In this document: one piece after another, positions 42,163 through 52,052 of the stretch
How the letters are laid out: each line of letters starts with the position of its first letter
How positions within the stretch are numbered: position 1 is the stretch's first letter
Assembly: GCF_030711405.1 (NCBI RefSeq)
Contig: NZ_JAULSI010000020.1
Coordinates: forward strand, 32,134 to 96,133
From: Massilia brevitalea
GTDB taxonomy: Bacteria > Pseudomonadota > Gammaproteobacteria > Burkholderiales > Burkholderiaceae_D
Direction: 5' to 3'
DNA length: 64,000 bases
Notes under the pieces: model-generated
Database searches by the model: none
The model's input: the letters and a program-made list of their open reading frames with translations, nothing else
Told to the model about the DNA's origin: nothing
Position numbers and translations under genes: made by a program

Positions 42163-44271
42163 TTACTGCGCACCCACCAGGCTGGTCACCCGAATCGTCT
42201 TGGTCTCCGGAATCTCCGAATGCGACAAGACCTTCAGTTGCGGCAGCGCGCGGCGCAGGAAGCGCGACAGCAGCACGCGCAGCGGGCCTGGCACCAGCAG
42301 CACCGGCGTGTGGCCCATGGCTTCCTGCTGCTGCGCCGCATTGTGCGCCTGCTGGGCGATGGTATCGGCCAGGCCCGGCTCGATGCCGGTGCCGTCGCCG
42401 CCGGCGCCCAGCGCCTGCATCAGCAAGCGCTCGAGGCGGTTGTCCAGCGTCATCACCGACAATTCGTTGGTGCCGGGGAACAGCTGCTGCACGATCGCGC
42501 GTCCCAGCGCAATACGTACCTGCGCGGTCAGCTCGGTCGGGTCCTGGGTCTGGACCGCATGTTCGGACAGGGTTTCGATGATGCTGCGCATGTCGCGAAT
42601 GTGTACGCCTTCGAGCAACAGGTTCTGCAAGACCTTCTGCAGGGTCGACAGCGACACGACCTTCGGCACCAGGTCTTCGACCAGCTTTGGCGATTCCTTG
42701 CCCAGGTGGTCGAGCAGCGCCTGCACTTCCATGCGACCCAGCAGTTCCGACGCATGCGTCGTGATCAGATGGTTCAGGTGGGTGGCCACCACCGTACCGG
42801 CGTCGACCACGGTATACCCGAGGTTCTGCGCTTCGTCGCGCAGGCCCGCCTCGATCCAGACGGCCGGCAGCCCGAAGGCCGGATCCACCGTTTGCTGGCC
42901 CGGCAGGGTGCCGCTGGCCATGCCCGGGTTGATCGCCAGGAACTGGCCGTTGATCGCTTCGCCGGTGCCCACTTCCACGCCCTTCATGGTAATGCGGTAG
43001 CTCGACGGCTTCAGTTCCAGGTTGTCGCGGATGTGCACCGGCGGCGCCAGGAAGCCGACTTCCTGGGCAAACTTCTTGCGGATGCCCTTGATGCGCTTGA
43101 GCAGCTCGCCGCCTTGGGTCTTGTCGACCAGCGGAATCAGGCGGTAGCCCACTTCCAGGCCCAGGGTATCGACCGGCATGATGTCCTGCCAGGTCGCTTC
43201 TTCGGTCTCGGCGCTGGCCGCCGTGCTGGCGCCGGCTGCCGCTTCGTCGGCCGCCGCTTCGGCTTCGCGCTGCGGGGCCTCCTTGGCACGCTTGGCCAGC
43301 AGGTAGCCGGAACCGCACAGGGAACCGGCCAGCAGCAGGAACACCAGGTTCGGCATGCCCGGGATCAGGCCCAGGCCGCCGATGATGGCGCCGGTGATGT
43401 ACAGCACTTCCGGCTTGGCGAACAGCTGGCCGACCATCTGGCCGCCAATGTCCTGGTCGTTGGCCACGCGCGAGACCACCATACCGGCGGCGATCGAGAT
43501 GATCAGCGAGGGAATCTGGGCCACCAGGCCGTCACCGATGGCCAGCAGGGTGTAGGTCTTGGCGGCGTCGCCGACGGCCATGTCGTGCATTACCACGCCG
43601 ACGATCAGGCCGCCGATCACGTTGATCAGGGTAACCATGATACCGGCCACGGCGTCACCCTTGACGTACTTCGAGGCACCGTCCATGGCGCCGTAGAACT
43701 CGGCTTCCTGGCCCACTTCGTCACGGCGCTTGCGCGCCTCGGCTTCGCCGATCATGCCGGCGTTCAGGTCGGCGTCGATCGCCATCTGTTTACCCGGCAT
43801 TGCATCCAGGGCGAAGCGCGCGCCGACCTCGGCGATACGGCCCGCACCTTTGGTGACGACAGTAAAGTTGATGATGGTAAGAATCACGAACACCACGATA
43901 CCGACGGTGTAGTTACCGCCGATCAGGAAGTGGCCGAAAGCCTCGATGACCTTGCCGGCCGCGGCGCCGCCGGTGTGGCCTTCGGTCAACACGATACGGG
44001 TCGATGCGACGTTCAGCGACAGGCGCAGCATGGTCGACACCAGCAGGATCGCCGGGAAGGCCATGAAGTCGAGCGGCTTGACCGTGTACAGCGCGGTCAG
44101 CAGCACGATCACCGACAGGGCGATGTTGAAGCTGAAGAACAGGTCGAGGACGAACGCCGGCAGCGGCAGGATCATCATTGCCAGCAGCAGGATGATCAGG
44201 ATCGGCGCAGCCAGGGCGCTGCCCCTGCTACCGAGGCCGGTCAGCCATGCTGGCAGTCTCAAACTATTCAT
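42163..44271 (-). CDS. flhA: Flagellar export gate protein FlhA
   Basis: 702 residues. Eight membrane helices fill the N-terminal half; MILPLPAFVLDLFFSFNIAL, STMLRLSLNVASTRIVLTEG and the FHIPEP-region ARFALDAMPGKQMAIDADLN are diagnostic. The cytoplasmic domain (KEPLEVGY-type, here LGLEVGYRLIPLVDKTQGGE) binds chaperone-cargo complexes. FlhA forms the nonameric ring under the FliPQR gate. It follows flhB by 11 bases. Confidence 0.97.
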   Translation of the reverse strand: MNSLRLPAWLTGLGSRGSALAAPILIILLLAMMILPLPAFVLDLFFSFNIALSVIVLLTALYTVKPLDFMAFPAILLVSTMLRLSLNVASTRIVLTEGHTGGAAAGKVIEAFGHFLIGGNYTVGIVVFVILTIINFTVVTKGAGRIAEVGARFALDAMPGKQMAIDADLNAGMIGEAEARKRRDEVGQEAEFYGAMDGASKYVKGDAVAGIMVTLINVIGGLIVGVVMHDMAVGDAAKTYTLLAIGDGLVAQIPSLIISIAAGMVVSRVANDQDIGGQMVGQLFAKPEVLYITGAIIGGLGLIPGMPNLVFLLLAGSLCGSGYLLAKRAKEAPQREAEAAADEAAAGASTAASAETEEATWQDIMPVDTLGLEVGYRLIPLVDKTQGGELLKRIKGIRKKFAQEVGFLAPPVHIRDNLELKPSSYRITMKGVEVGTGEAINGQFLAINPGMASGTLPGQQTVDPAFGLPAVWIEAGLRDEAQNLGYTVVDAGTVVATHLNHLITTHASELLGRMEVQALLDHLGKESPKLVEDLVPKVVSLSTLQKVLQNLLLEGVHIRDMRSIIETLSEHAVQTQDPTELTAQVRIALGRAIVQQLFPGTNELSVMTLDNRLERLLMQALGAGGDGTGIEPGLADTIAQQAHNAAQQQEAMGHTPVLLVPGPLRVLLSRFLRRALPQLKVLSHSEIPETKTIRVTSLVGAQ

Positions 44272-44282
44272 GCATTACTCCG

Positions 44283-45446
44283 TTATCGGGTGGAATCGGG
44301 TTTCTTTTGCGAGGCCGGGTTCAGCGGGTCCATCTCCGGCGGCACTGCCAGCCTGGTCGGGCGATCCGGGTAACGGCCGCCAGCCTTGTAGTTACGTACC
44401 TGGAACACATAGGCCAGCACTTCCGCCACCGCCGAGTACAGCGTTTCCGGGATCTCGTCGTCGATCTCGGTGTGCTTGTACAGGGCACGGGCCAGGGCCG
44501 GCGCTTCCAGCAGGGCCACCTTGTTCTCGCGCGCCAGCTCGCGGATCCTGGCGGCCACTTCGTCCACGCCCTTGGCCACCACGCGCGGCGCGCCGGCCTG
44601 GCCGTCGGTGTACTTCAGCGCCACCGCGTAGTGGGTCGGGTTGGTCACGACCACATCTGCAGTAGGCACATTTTGCATCATGCGGTTGCGCGCCATTTGC
44701 CGCTGCATCTGGCGAATCTTCCCTTTAATCTGAGGATTGCCGTCGGATTCTTTCGATTCTTGAATCATTTCCTGGCGCGTCATCTTGTGTTTATTGTTGT
44801 AATGCCAAATCTGGTAAGGCCCGTCGATGAGGGCGATCACACCCAGCGCGCCGACGATGTACAGGAAAGTGCGCGCGAGCAAATCGCCCAGGTGGCCGCT
44901 CGAGGTGCCGAGCGGCTCGACCGCCAGGCCCAGCACGGCATCGGTCTCGCTGCGGATCACGATCCAGGCCACGGCGCCCACCACCAGGGTCTTGGCGATG
45001 GCTTTCAGGAGTTCGATCAGGGAATTCGTCGACACCATGTTGCCGATGCCCGAGATCGGGTTCAGCTTCATGAAGTTCGGCATGAAGGCTTTCGAGCTGA
45101 AATTGAAGCCGCCGACCAGCATCGGCGCCGCCAGGGCAACGAGCATGATGGCAAAGGCCAGCGGCAGGCAGGCCAGCAGCACGCCGCCGACGTCGTTGGT
45201 GATGCGCTCGAGCAGCACGGCGGGGTTATAGACCTGCTCGCGGTCGAGCGTGAGCCCGGAGGCAAGCGCGCTTTCCAGGCGGCCGACCAGGCTGCCGCCC
45301 GTGATCCACAGGCCGGCGCCGGCAGTCATCAGGACGGCAAAGGTCGCGACTTCGCGCGAGCGCGGAATATCGCCCTCTTCACGCGCCTTCTCTAATTTTC
45401 TGGGCGATGCGTCTTCTGTCTTCTCTGCGTCGCTGTCTTCCGCCAT
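44283..45446 (-). CDS. flhB: Flagellar export switch protein FlhB
   Basis: 387 residues. Start MAEDSDAEKTEDASPRKLEK, four membrane helices, then the cytoplasmic domain with autocleavage motif N269-PTH (269-272) and DEVAARIRELARENKVALLE, ALYKHTEIDDEIPETLYSAV. Cleavage between N and P changes export specificity after FliK measures the hook. The C-terminal tail is Pro-rich. A paralogue of only the C-terminal domain is at 2751-3149. Confidence 0.97.
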   Translation of the reverse strand: MAEDSDAEKTEDASPRKLEKAREEGDIPRSREVATFAVLMTAGAGLWITGGSLVGRLESALASGLTLDREQVYNPAVLLERITNDVGGVLLACLPLAFAIMLVALAAPMLVGGFNFSSKAFMPNFMKLNPISGIGNMVSTNSLIELLKAIAKTLVVGAVAWIVIRSETDAVLGLAVEPLGTSSGHLGDLLARTFLYIVGALGVIALIDGPYQIWHYNNKHKMTRQEMIQESKESDGNPQIKGKIRQMQRQMARNRMMQNVPTADVVVTNPTHYAVALKYTDGQAGAPRVVAKGVDEVAARIRELARENKVALLEAPALARALYKHTEIDDEIPETLYSAVAEVLAYVFQVRNYKAGGRYPDRPTRLAVPPEMDPLNPASQKKPDSTR

Positions 45447-45609
45447 GTCCGCTCCCTGTTACCGCCAAAATAGCCAGGATGCGATTATCGCCGCTGTTGC
45501 CGTAGAGCCATAGAAGAAACAGGACGGGGAAAGGCCGGTAATTCGGCGTCTGCCGGGCGACTGTCCGCATCGCTTCACGCTGGTGAAGAGAAATGCGGAC
45601 CTTGCCGGA

Positions 45610-46752
45610 TCAGCTTTGGACCGGCTCTGGCTCGGCGGCCAGTGCGGCGATGGAAGCGGCCACGCGCGCCTGGCTGCGCATGGCGCGGCGGCGGCGGGCA
45701 CGGGCGGCATGCGCCACGTACCAGTAGAAGCCAAGATACAGCGCGAAGCTGGCCAGCGTGGCCGGCAGCAGCGCCGGGGTGTTGCCCGCGAAGCGCACCG
45801 CCAGCCAGGCCGGCACGGCGGCAATGGCCCAGCAGAACGGCGAGACGAAGGCATTCCGCAGCGGTGCGCTGAAGGCACGGAAATAGCGGCCGGTAATCGC
45901 GATCTTGACCAGGCTGTGCAGGTGGCAGCTGTCGGGCTGGCCCGGGTGGCGGCGGCACCACAGGCGGCGCGCAATGGTGAACACGGTTTCGAACACCGGG
46001 TAGGCGCAGGCCAATAGCGGCGCCCAGGGCGAAACGTCGGGGTTACGGTAGACCAGCATCACCGACAGCCAGGACAGCAGGAAGCCGAGCAGGTAGGCGC
46101 CGCCATCGCCGAGGAACAATTTGCCAAACGGGAAATTGACCAGGAAGAAGCCGGCGGTCACGGCGCAGATCAGGAAGCACAGGCGAGCCAGTTCGGCGTC
46201 GCCGCAGCCGTCGGCAATGAAGCCGAGCGCGACCAGGCCAATGACCACGGTGCCGCTGGCCAGGCCATTGAAACCGTCGATGATGTTCACGGCATTCGCC
46301 ACGCCGCCCACCGCAAAGGCGGTAAACAGGACCGACAGCGGCAGCCAGGCCAGCGCCGCGTCGAGCGGACCGAGGCCGGTTTCCAGGATATGCACGTCGG
46401 TCAGCGCCCAGCACAGCACGCCGCTGGCCATGGTCGCAAGCAGGCGCGCGCCGATGGAGACGCGGCGCGTCAAATCTTCGGCGATGCCGAACAGGAAGGC
46501 GGGCAGGGAGGCAAGCAGCAGCGGCGCGAACAGGTCCTGTTGCGCATCCGACGACAAGGCGCAGGCGACGAACAGGCCAAAGATGATGGCCAGTCCGCCG
46601 ATCCGCGGCGTTGGAGCGCTGTGGAACTTCTGTACGCCGCGCGTTGCATCCAGCGTAAACCGGCCATGCCAGCGCGTCGTCGCAACGAGCACCAGCGAGA
46701 AGACCAGCGATACCGTCAAGCCGACTTCAGAGACTATGAAATGAGTTTCCAA
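45610..46752 (-). CDS. Undecaprenyl-phosphate glycosyl-1-phosphate transferase (WecA/MraY family)
   Basis: About 380 residues with roughly ten membrane helices. Family motifs are VANAVNIIDGFNGLASG, GKLFLGDGGAYLLGFLLSWL (Asp-rich catalytic loop) and the His-rich loop CHLHSLVKIA. GVQKFHSAPTPRIGG is the early conserved cytoplasmic loop. Such enzymes load a sugar phosphate onto undecaprenyl phosphate to start O-antigen or exopolysaccharide synthesis. The start is unclear; TTG at 46752 (METHFIVSEVGLTVS) is proposed because the frame further up to 46866 is AT-rich and unlike the family. Confidence 0.85.
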   Translation of the reverse strand: METHFIVSEVGLTVSLVFSLVLVATTRWHGRFTLDATRGVQKFHSAPTPRIGGLAIIFGLFVACALSSDAQQDLFAPLLLASLPAFLFGIAEDLTRRVSIGARLLATMASGVLCWALTDVHILETGLGPLDAALAWLPLSVLFTAFAVGGVANAVNIIDGFNGLASGTVVIGLVALGFIADGCGDAELARLCFLICAVTAGFFLVNFPFGKLFLGDGGAYLLGFLLSWLSVMLVYRNPDVSPWAPLLACAYPVFETVFTIARRLWCRRHPGQPDSCHLHSLVKIAITGRYFRAFSAPLRNAFVSPFCWAIAAVPAWLAVRFAGNTPALLPATLASFALYLGFYWYVAHAARARRRRAMRSQARVAASIAALAAEPEPVQS

Positions 46753-46866
46753 TCGATCCACGATGACACTTGAATAACTTACGGATTCTATCTCATTTCT
46801 CTGAAGAAAGCATCCTCTGCCCTGCAATCGTGCGTAGCAGCATGAGATGTCGAACCGCCACAACAT

Positions 46867-47053
46867 CTTTATGCTAAGACTATGATTTTGCTAAGAATTT
46901 ATTCTATTTTTGATGTGAATTGATTTTTGGCAAAAAAAGTTTCGCGCAATTTTCCTAATATTCCCAGACACTTTGTTACATTTTTTGACGTATTTCTGCC
47001 ACGTTCAAACGCTGGCTTTTACAACTCGTAACACATTCAAATCGGCCTATCTG
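46867..47053. other. AT-rich spacer between divergent genes
   Basis: About 190 bases, markedly poorer in GC than the rest of the window, between the glycosyltransferase and the next secreted-protein gene. It presumably holds both promoters; no convincing consensus was found. Confidence 0.4.
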
Positions 47054-48265
47054 ATGATTCAATTTCCGCGAATCCAAATTACATACTCCGTATTATGGAT
47101 TATGGGTAACTTGGCATTGCCCGCCGCGGCCCAGGTAACGAAGGACGAACTCGACGCCGCAAAACATGCGCTGGAACTGCGTATCGCCCAGGTGGCCGGC
47201 GATGCGCTGGTGGCCCAGCGCGAGGCCGAGGCGCGCCAGGCCCGGCTGGAGGCCGAGCGCGCCGCCCTGCTGGCCCAGCTGCCGGCGGCCAACGTGCGCG
47301 CCCTGGCCGGCAGCGTCGAGACGCGCCAGTTCGGCGCTGCCGGCCTGGTGCGCGCCTTCGATCTGGCGCAGCAGCTGGCGCAGGAACTCTGCACCGCCCT
47401 GCCCGCCGGCGAACGCGTGGTGCTGTACGACCCGCTCGCCAGCCAGGGCGTGCTGGCGGCGCGCACCGTGCACGACACCCTGGTGCGCATGGGCGACGAC
47501 ATGGCGCGCCGCAACAAGGAACTGCAAGCCTATGTCGATGCCCACACGCCGCCCGGCGCCGTGCTGGGCACGCTGTCGACCGCGCTCACCGTGGTGCCGG
47601 CCCTGCTGCGCGCCGGCGCCGATACCGCCTCGCTGTTCAAGACCGACACGGGCGCCGCCGGCCTGGCCTATGGCGACGGCGCGCGCGATCTGTTCGCCAG
47701 CGCCCTGGCCGCCTCCTGTCCGCAGCAGTTGGCCGGGCTCGGCAGCGGCTACCTTGGCGAACTCGACACCGTCCAGCACGAACGCCTGCTGGGCCGGCTG
47801 CGCGCGCTGGCGGTGCACCGTGCCGACTACGCGAACCGCATCGCCCAGCTGCAAAAGCTGGCGGACGCGGCCAAGGGTGAGGAAAAGAAGGAACTGGGGA
47901 CGGTCGCCGCCGCGGCCGGGGCGGCGCTGAAGGCGGTCGACGCCTTTATCGACTCGCTGAAGGCCGGCGAAACCGGCGAGCGCAGTCCGCTCTACAACGC
48001 GGCGCGCTACCTCGGCTACGCCAACCGCACCGCCGGCGCCGCCGTGCTCGACTTCGACCTGCGCCTGGAAGGCATGAGCATCGTGCGCGACAGCCTGTTT
48101 ACCGGGCAGACGCTGCGCCTGTCCGGCGTCGCCCTGCTCTGGTACCGGGTGCATGCCCCGGACGGCAGCCTGCGCATGGCGAACACGCTGCGCCGCATCG
48201 GCAAGCCGGTCGAGGTCGACCTGAAGGGTGACGCGGCAGGCGGCGCCTTCTGGAACGGCCCCTGA
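47054..48265 (+). CDS. Secreted or periplasmic protein of unknown function, coiled-coil N-terminus
   Basis: 403 residues from an ATG that gives a signal-like N-terminus (IQITYSVLWIMGNLALPAAA, cleavage near AQV). The next 60 residues are a charged, Ala-rich coiled coil (TKDELDAAKHALELRIAQVA, AQREAEARQARLEAERAALL). The rest is helical, with no known domain; the end is beta-rich (GQTLRLSGVALLWYRVHAPD). Alternative starts are 46973 and 47102. It stands alone. I recognise no family. Confidence 0.7.
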   Translation: MIQFPRIQITYSVLWIMGNLALPAAAQVTKDELDAAKHALELRIAQVAGDALVAQREAEARQARLEAERAALLAQLPAANVRALAGSVETRQFGAAGLVRAFDLAQQLAQELCTALPAGERVVLYDPLASQGVLAARTVHDTLVRMGDDMARRNKELQAYVDAHTPPGAVLGTLSTALTVVPALLRAGADTASLFKTDTGAAGLAYGDGARDLFASALAASCPQQLAGLGSGYLGELDTVQHERLLGRLRALAVHRADYANRIAQLQKLADAAKGEEKKELGTVAAAAGAALKAVDAFIDSLKAGETGERSPLYNAARYLGYANRTAGAAVLDFDLRLEGMSIVRDSLFTGQTLRLSGVALLWYRVHAPDGSLRMANTLRRIGKPVEVDLKGDAAGGAFWNGP

Positions 48266-48277
48266 GGGGCCTCCCCG

Positions 48278-49285
48278 TCACGCCTTGCGCACGGACTGCT
48301 CGATGGCGCCGAAGACCGTCTTGCCCGCTTCATCCAGCATCTCGATGCGGATGGTGTCGCCGAAACGCATGTAGGGCGTGACCGGGACGCCGTCAGCGAT
48401 GGTCTCCAGCGCGCGCCGCTCGGCGATGCACGCGGTGCTCGGCGGCGCCTTGCCTCGCCTGGTGTCGCGGTTCGACACGACGCCGGAGCCGACGATGCTG
48501 CCGGCCCCTGCCCGGCGCCTCTTGCACAGGTGCGCAATCAGCTGCGGGAAATTGACATCCATGTCGACGCCGGCATCCGGCTGGCCCGCCAGGTGGCCGT
48601 TCCAGGTGGCGCGCAGCGGCAGGTGGACCTTGCCGCCGCGCCAGGCCTCGCCCAGTTCATCCGGCGTGACCGCCACCGGCGAAAACGCCGTGGCCGGCTT
48701 CGATTGCAGGAAACCGAAGCCATTGTTGAACTCGGCCGCCATCAGCTGGCGCAGCGAGACGCTGTTGGCCAGCATCAGCAGGCGGATCCTGCCATGCGCT
48801 TCGTCAGGCGTGGCGCCCATCGTCACATCGTCGACGATGGCGGCGATGCCGGCGCCGAAATCGATGCCCCATTCCTCGTACGCCAGCAGGATGTCGTCGT
48901 GCGGACCAAGGAAGGCGTCGCTGGCGCCCTGGGCCAGTAGCGGCTCTTCGTGCAGATCATCCAATGACTGAGCCGGCTGCGTGGGATGCTGTGCATGCTG
49001 CAGCAATTCCAGGTGGTGCAGGTAAGCCGCCCCCTCGACCCACTGGCAGGCGCGCGGCAGCGGCGCCATGCAGCGCTGCGGCGCGAACTCGAAGGCGCGG
49101 CGTGCTTCGCCCCGGTTCAGCTGCGCGTACAGGCTGTCGAGCTGGGGCGCGATGAAGGCCCAGTCGTCGAGCGCGGCCTGGAGCGTCGGTGCGATGGCGT
49201 CGGCCATGTGCGCGGTCTTCAGGTCGCGCGAGACGACGGCCAGCTGGCCGTCGCGGCTGCCGTCGTGGATGGTGGCGAGTTTCAT
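48278..49285 (-). CDS. Fumarylacetoacetate hydrolase family protein
   Basis: 335 residues. The C-terminal half has the FAH fold landmarks WGIDFGAGIAAIVDDVTMGA, the central FGFLQSKPATAFSPVAVTPD and the late GSIVGSGVVSN followed by YMRFGDTIRIEML. The family cleaves C-C bonds in 2,4-dioxo acids, as in tyrosine or aromatic catabolism, using a divalent metal. No other catabolic genes are adjacent, so the substrate is unknown. It shares its strand with pldA but is 60 bases away. Confidence 0.85.
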   Translation of the reverse strand: MKLATIHDGSRDGQLAVVSRDLKTAHMADAIAPTLQAALDDWAFIAPQLDSLYAQLNRGEARRAFEFAPQRCMAPLPRACQWVEGAAYLHHLELLQHAQHPTQPAQSLDDLHEEPLLAQGASDAFLGPHDDILLAYEEWGIDFGAGIAAIVDDVTMGATPDEAHGRIRLLMLANSVSLRQLMAAEFNNGFGFLQSKPATAFSPVAVTPDELGEAWRGGKVHLPLRATWNGHLAGQPDAGVDMDVNFPQLIAHLCKRRRAGAGSIVGSGVVSNRDTRRGKAPPSTACIAERRALETIADGVPVTPYMRFGDTIRIEMLDEAGKTVFGAIEQSVRKA

Positions 49286-49345
49286 GGGAGCTCAGGAAAA
49301 CGGAAACGCGCCATTGTAGTGCAGCGCCCGCCTCCCGGAGCGCCG

Positions 49346-50386
49346 TCAGAAGGTGCCGAGCACCCCGAAGCCGATCGAGCGCTGGAAGTAGTTGTAGTCG
49401 ATCAGGCTCTGGCCATAGCCGGCAAAGGCCTGGGCATAGCCCTTCAGGTTGCCCGCTAGCGGGAAGGCCCAGCCGGCCTGGATGGCGCCCTTGTCGGTGT
49501 GGAGGTTGTAACGGAGCGTGGACGAATAGATGTGGCCTTCGCGGCGGTAGGCCAGGGCCAGGTCGCCGCGGCCCATGTAGTCGACGATGTCCGGATTGTC
49601 GTCGTCGCTTTCGCTCAGGCGCTTCCAGACGCGCGCGGTGGCCGAGAAGCCGTCCTTTTCCACGCCCAGCTGGGCATACAAGCGGTTCCAGCTGCGCGAC
49701 AGCGAGCCGGATTGCCCATTCGACTGGTGCACGAAACCGAGGCCGGCGAAGCGCAGGTCGACGCCGCCCAGGTTCACGGCCAGCGGCGCGATCGCCATGA
49801 TCTCGGGCTGGTAATTGGTTTCGCGGAAAGGGCTGGAGGCCTTGCTGTTGGCTGCCTGCCAGAAGCTGTTCTGGGTATAGCCGAACCAGAGGTCGACCGG
49901 CTTGCCGAAGGCGCCCTCGATCATCTTCATCTTGAAGCTCAGCTGGAAAGCCAGCTCGCCCTTCGACAGGTCGGCATCGTCGTTCAGTTCGCGGTAAGGC
50001 GCGTACGGCGCGTCGTTGGTGCGGTGGCTGCGGGTGGCGATCAGGTAGCTCGCATGGTGCGGGCGGAACTTGAAGACGCCGCGGCGGTAGGGTCCGTCGA
50101 GCTCCCAATGGTCGAGCTGGCTGAACTTGGCGCTGCTCTCGGCGGAAGGCTGGGCCGTGACCACGGGCACGGTCGCGGCCTGGGTGCCGTCGACCGGATT
50201 GACCACCACTGCCGCCTCGGTGCGCGGGGCCGGCGTCGAGGCCAGGGTATCGAAACAGGCCAGGCGCGCGGTGTTGTCCTGGATGTTGGCGCAGTCGGCG
50301 ATGACTTTCGGAGTGTCTTGCGCATGGGCGCCAACGGCGCAAAGCAGGGGCAGCGTGAGCAGGAAGGGGCGGTATGGAAGCGGCAT
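49346..50386 (-). CDS. pldA: Outer-membrane phospholipase A1 (OMPLA)
   Basis: 346 residues from MPLPYRPFLLTLPLLCAVGA (signal peptide). Catalytic residues His220 and Ser222 in HQSNG and Asn234 in SRSWNR keep exactly the spacing of E. coli His142/Ser144/Asn156. YTQNSFWQ is also family-typical, and the C-terminus ends with Phe, as for many barrel proteins. A non-barrel N-terminal segment of about 70 residues (23-90) contains two cysteines. It hydrolyses phospholipids in the outer leaflet. Confidence 0.95.
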   Translation of the reverse strand: MPLPYRPFLLTLPLLCAVGAHAQDTPKVIADCANIQDNTARLACFDTLASTPAPRTEAAVVVNPVDGTQAATVPVVTAQPSAESSAKFSQLDHWELDGPYRRGVFKFRPHHASYLIATRSHRTNDAPYAPYRELNDDADLSKGELAFQLSFKMKMIEGAFGKPVDLWFGYTQNSFWQAANSKASSPFRETNYQPEIMAIAPLAVNLGGVDLRFAGLGFVHQSNGQSGSLSRSWNRLYAQLGVEKDGFSATARVWKRLSESDDDNPDIVDYMGRGDLALAYRREGHIYSSTLRYNLHTDKGAIQAGWAFPLAGNLKGYAQAFAGYGQSLIDYNYFQRSIGFGVLGTF

Positions 50387-50532
50387 CTGGAGCTGAAACG
50401 AAATCAACGGTTGCAAAATGGCGTCGTCGCGTCCGTCAGCGCACGCTCGCGCCGACCACGATCTGACGCGAGTCAATACAAGTTTGCAAGAAGTTCAGTT
50501 TTGTTGTCGCACGTTTAAACCTGATCGACGAT

Positions 50533-51255
50533 TCAGCTAGTTGCCGGCACCAGCAAATCCAGCTGCTCCCGCTCCAGGAAACACCACTCCCCTTCCTTCA
50601 GGCCCAGGGCTTCCAGCGTCAGCCCGCCGATCGCCGAGCGGTGCAGCGCGCCGCAGTGGTTGCCGGCAGCGGCCAGCATGCGCTTGACCTGGTGGTACTT
50701 GCCCTGCTCCAGCACGATTTCCAGCTGGTGCTCGCCGCGCTGCACGCAGGACACGGCCTTCAGCGGCGCCGGCTCGTCGTGCAATTGCACGCCGGTCAGC
50801 AATTGCTCGACCAGTTCGGGCGTGACCGGCTCGGCCGTGGTGGCCTGGTAGATCTTCGGCACGTGGCGCTTGGGCGAGGACTGGGCGTGGATGAAGGGGC
50901 CGTCGTCCGACATCAGCAGCAAACCGGTGGTGTCGTGGTCGAGGCGGCCGACCGGCTGCACTTCGCGCCAGCCGAACTGCTCAGGCAGCAGGGTCAGCAC
51001 GCCCGGATGGTGGCTGGGTTTACGCGAACATTCGAAGTTCGCCGGTTTGTACAACGCAATATACACGTGCTCGCGGTAGACCCATTCTTCGTCGAACACG
51101 GTCAGCACCAGGCCGGCGGTGTCGATCGTGGCCTTGTAGTTGTCTTCGATGACGCCGTTTACGGCAACGTCGCCGTCCTCGATCAGGGCGCGGCAGTATT
51201 TGCGGGTGCCAAAACCCTGCGATTGCAGGATACGGTCCAGGGATAATTTACTCAT
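50533..51255 (-). CDS. rsuA: 16S rRNA pseudouridine(516) synthase RsuA
   Basis: 240 residues. An S4 RNA-binding domain (LDRILQSQGFGTRKYCRALI) precedes the synthase domain with the catalytic motif GRLDHDTTGLLL (Asp106) and the later GKYHQVKRMLAAAGNHCGAL. The length and S4 domain fit RsuA rather than RluB/E/F. It modifies uridine 516 of 16S rRNA. It is separate from neighbours in promoter terms. Confidence 0.88.
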   Translation of the reverse strand: MSKLSLDRILQSQGFGTRKYCRALIEDGDVAVNGVIEDNYKATIDTAGLVLTVFDEEWVYREHVYIALYKPANFECSRKPSHHPGVLTLLPEQFGWREVQPVGRLDHDTTGLLLMSDDGPFIHAQSSPKRHVPKIYQATTAEPVTPELVEQLLTGVQLHDEPAPLKAVSCVQRGEHQLEIVLEQGKYHQVKRMLAAAGNHCGALHRSAIGGLTLEALGLKEGEWCFLEREQLDLLVPATS

Positions 51256-51467
51256 GGGCGAGACTGTACCAGATGGCCCATGGTCGGCAAAGACTGATAG
51301 CTATTACTGCTGGGATAGAGATGAGGCGTTCGGTTTGACGTAGATCAATCGGAACAGACCAACCGTTGATAGACTTCAACTCCATTAGGAATCGGCCTAA
51401 CGCAACCAGCAGAATTGATGAGGGATGCGGTAGGAATAACCAGCAGGCCACTCAGAGGATGACGATA

Positions 51468-51773
51468 ATGCAACCAGTGAAAGTTACCCAGGACAATGTC
51501 CAACCCTTTGCTCCGGCATCGCTCAAGGCGATGCGCCTGTCGCTGGCCCGTTCGCACACGGTCATGTTCCCGACCCGCCTCGCCTTTGCCCGCTGGACCC
51601 GCGGCGGCAATGTTCCCCACCTGCATGGCCAGGTCAACGCGCCCCTGCGCGCCGCCTGGTTTGCCCGCGCCCAGCGCGATTTCCAGGCCTGGCTCGAAGC
51701 CGGCGGCTTTGTCCAGCACGACGACGGCGCTCCCCTGCTCCAGGCAGTCGAATCCGACGACGCCCGCGCTTGA
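51468..51773 (+). CDS. Small unknown protein
   Basis: 101 residues from the ATG with AGAGGATG upstream. It contains TLPTRLAF-like segments (HTVMFPTRLAFARWTRGGNV) and an Arg/Trp-rich middle (APLRAAWFARAQRDFQAWLE). There is no signal peptide. I do not recognise a family. It is followed by a strong terminator, which supports a real, monocistronic transcript. Confidence 0.65.
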   Translation: MQPVKVTQDNVQPFAPASLKAMRLSLARSHTVMFPTRLAFARWTRGGNVPHLHGQVNAPLRAAWFARAQRDFQAWLEAGGFVQHDDGAPLLQAVESDDARA

Positions 51774-51796
51774 ATTCCTCGTCCTTCTCCACAAAA

Positions 51797-51824
51797 GAAA
51801 ACGACGGCTTGCACCGTCGTTTTC
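51797..51824 (+). terminator. Rho-independent terminator
   Basis: GAAAACGACGG, loop CTTGCA, CCGTCGTTTTC (51814-51824). It lies 24 bases after the small unknown gene. The remaining spacer to 52052 shows no gene. Confidence 0.85.
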
Positions 51825-52052
51825 ACTTCCCCTGGAGGGCAGGTGGTGTGAGGAATGGAATTCTCTCAAATACCGCACGCATGCGGTGCGAGCGTCAACG
51901 AATGAAACATTGCGAACAGGTTGGCACTTGTTATTGGTCGCCCTCCCTGGAAAGAACCACGAAGTCCACTATAGGACAGTTTGCGGAACTTTCAAGGAAC
52001 AATTGAGCAAGATCAGTTCAATTCGAATCACTTCCACCCGAATCACATCACC

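Noticed and set aside
42088..44373. A 761-codon frame opposite flhA, and similar long frames opposite flgI/flgJ, flhF, fliA and the GGDEF-EAL gene
   Set aside because: All are shadows of well-identified genes in high-GC sequence, with no ribosome site or domain.
46753..46866. N-terminal extension of the WecA-like protein to the first ATG
   Set aside because: The extra residues (Cys/Arg-rich, AT-rich codons) do not resemble the family N-terminus; a start near 46752 fits better, though unproven.
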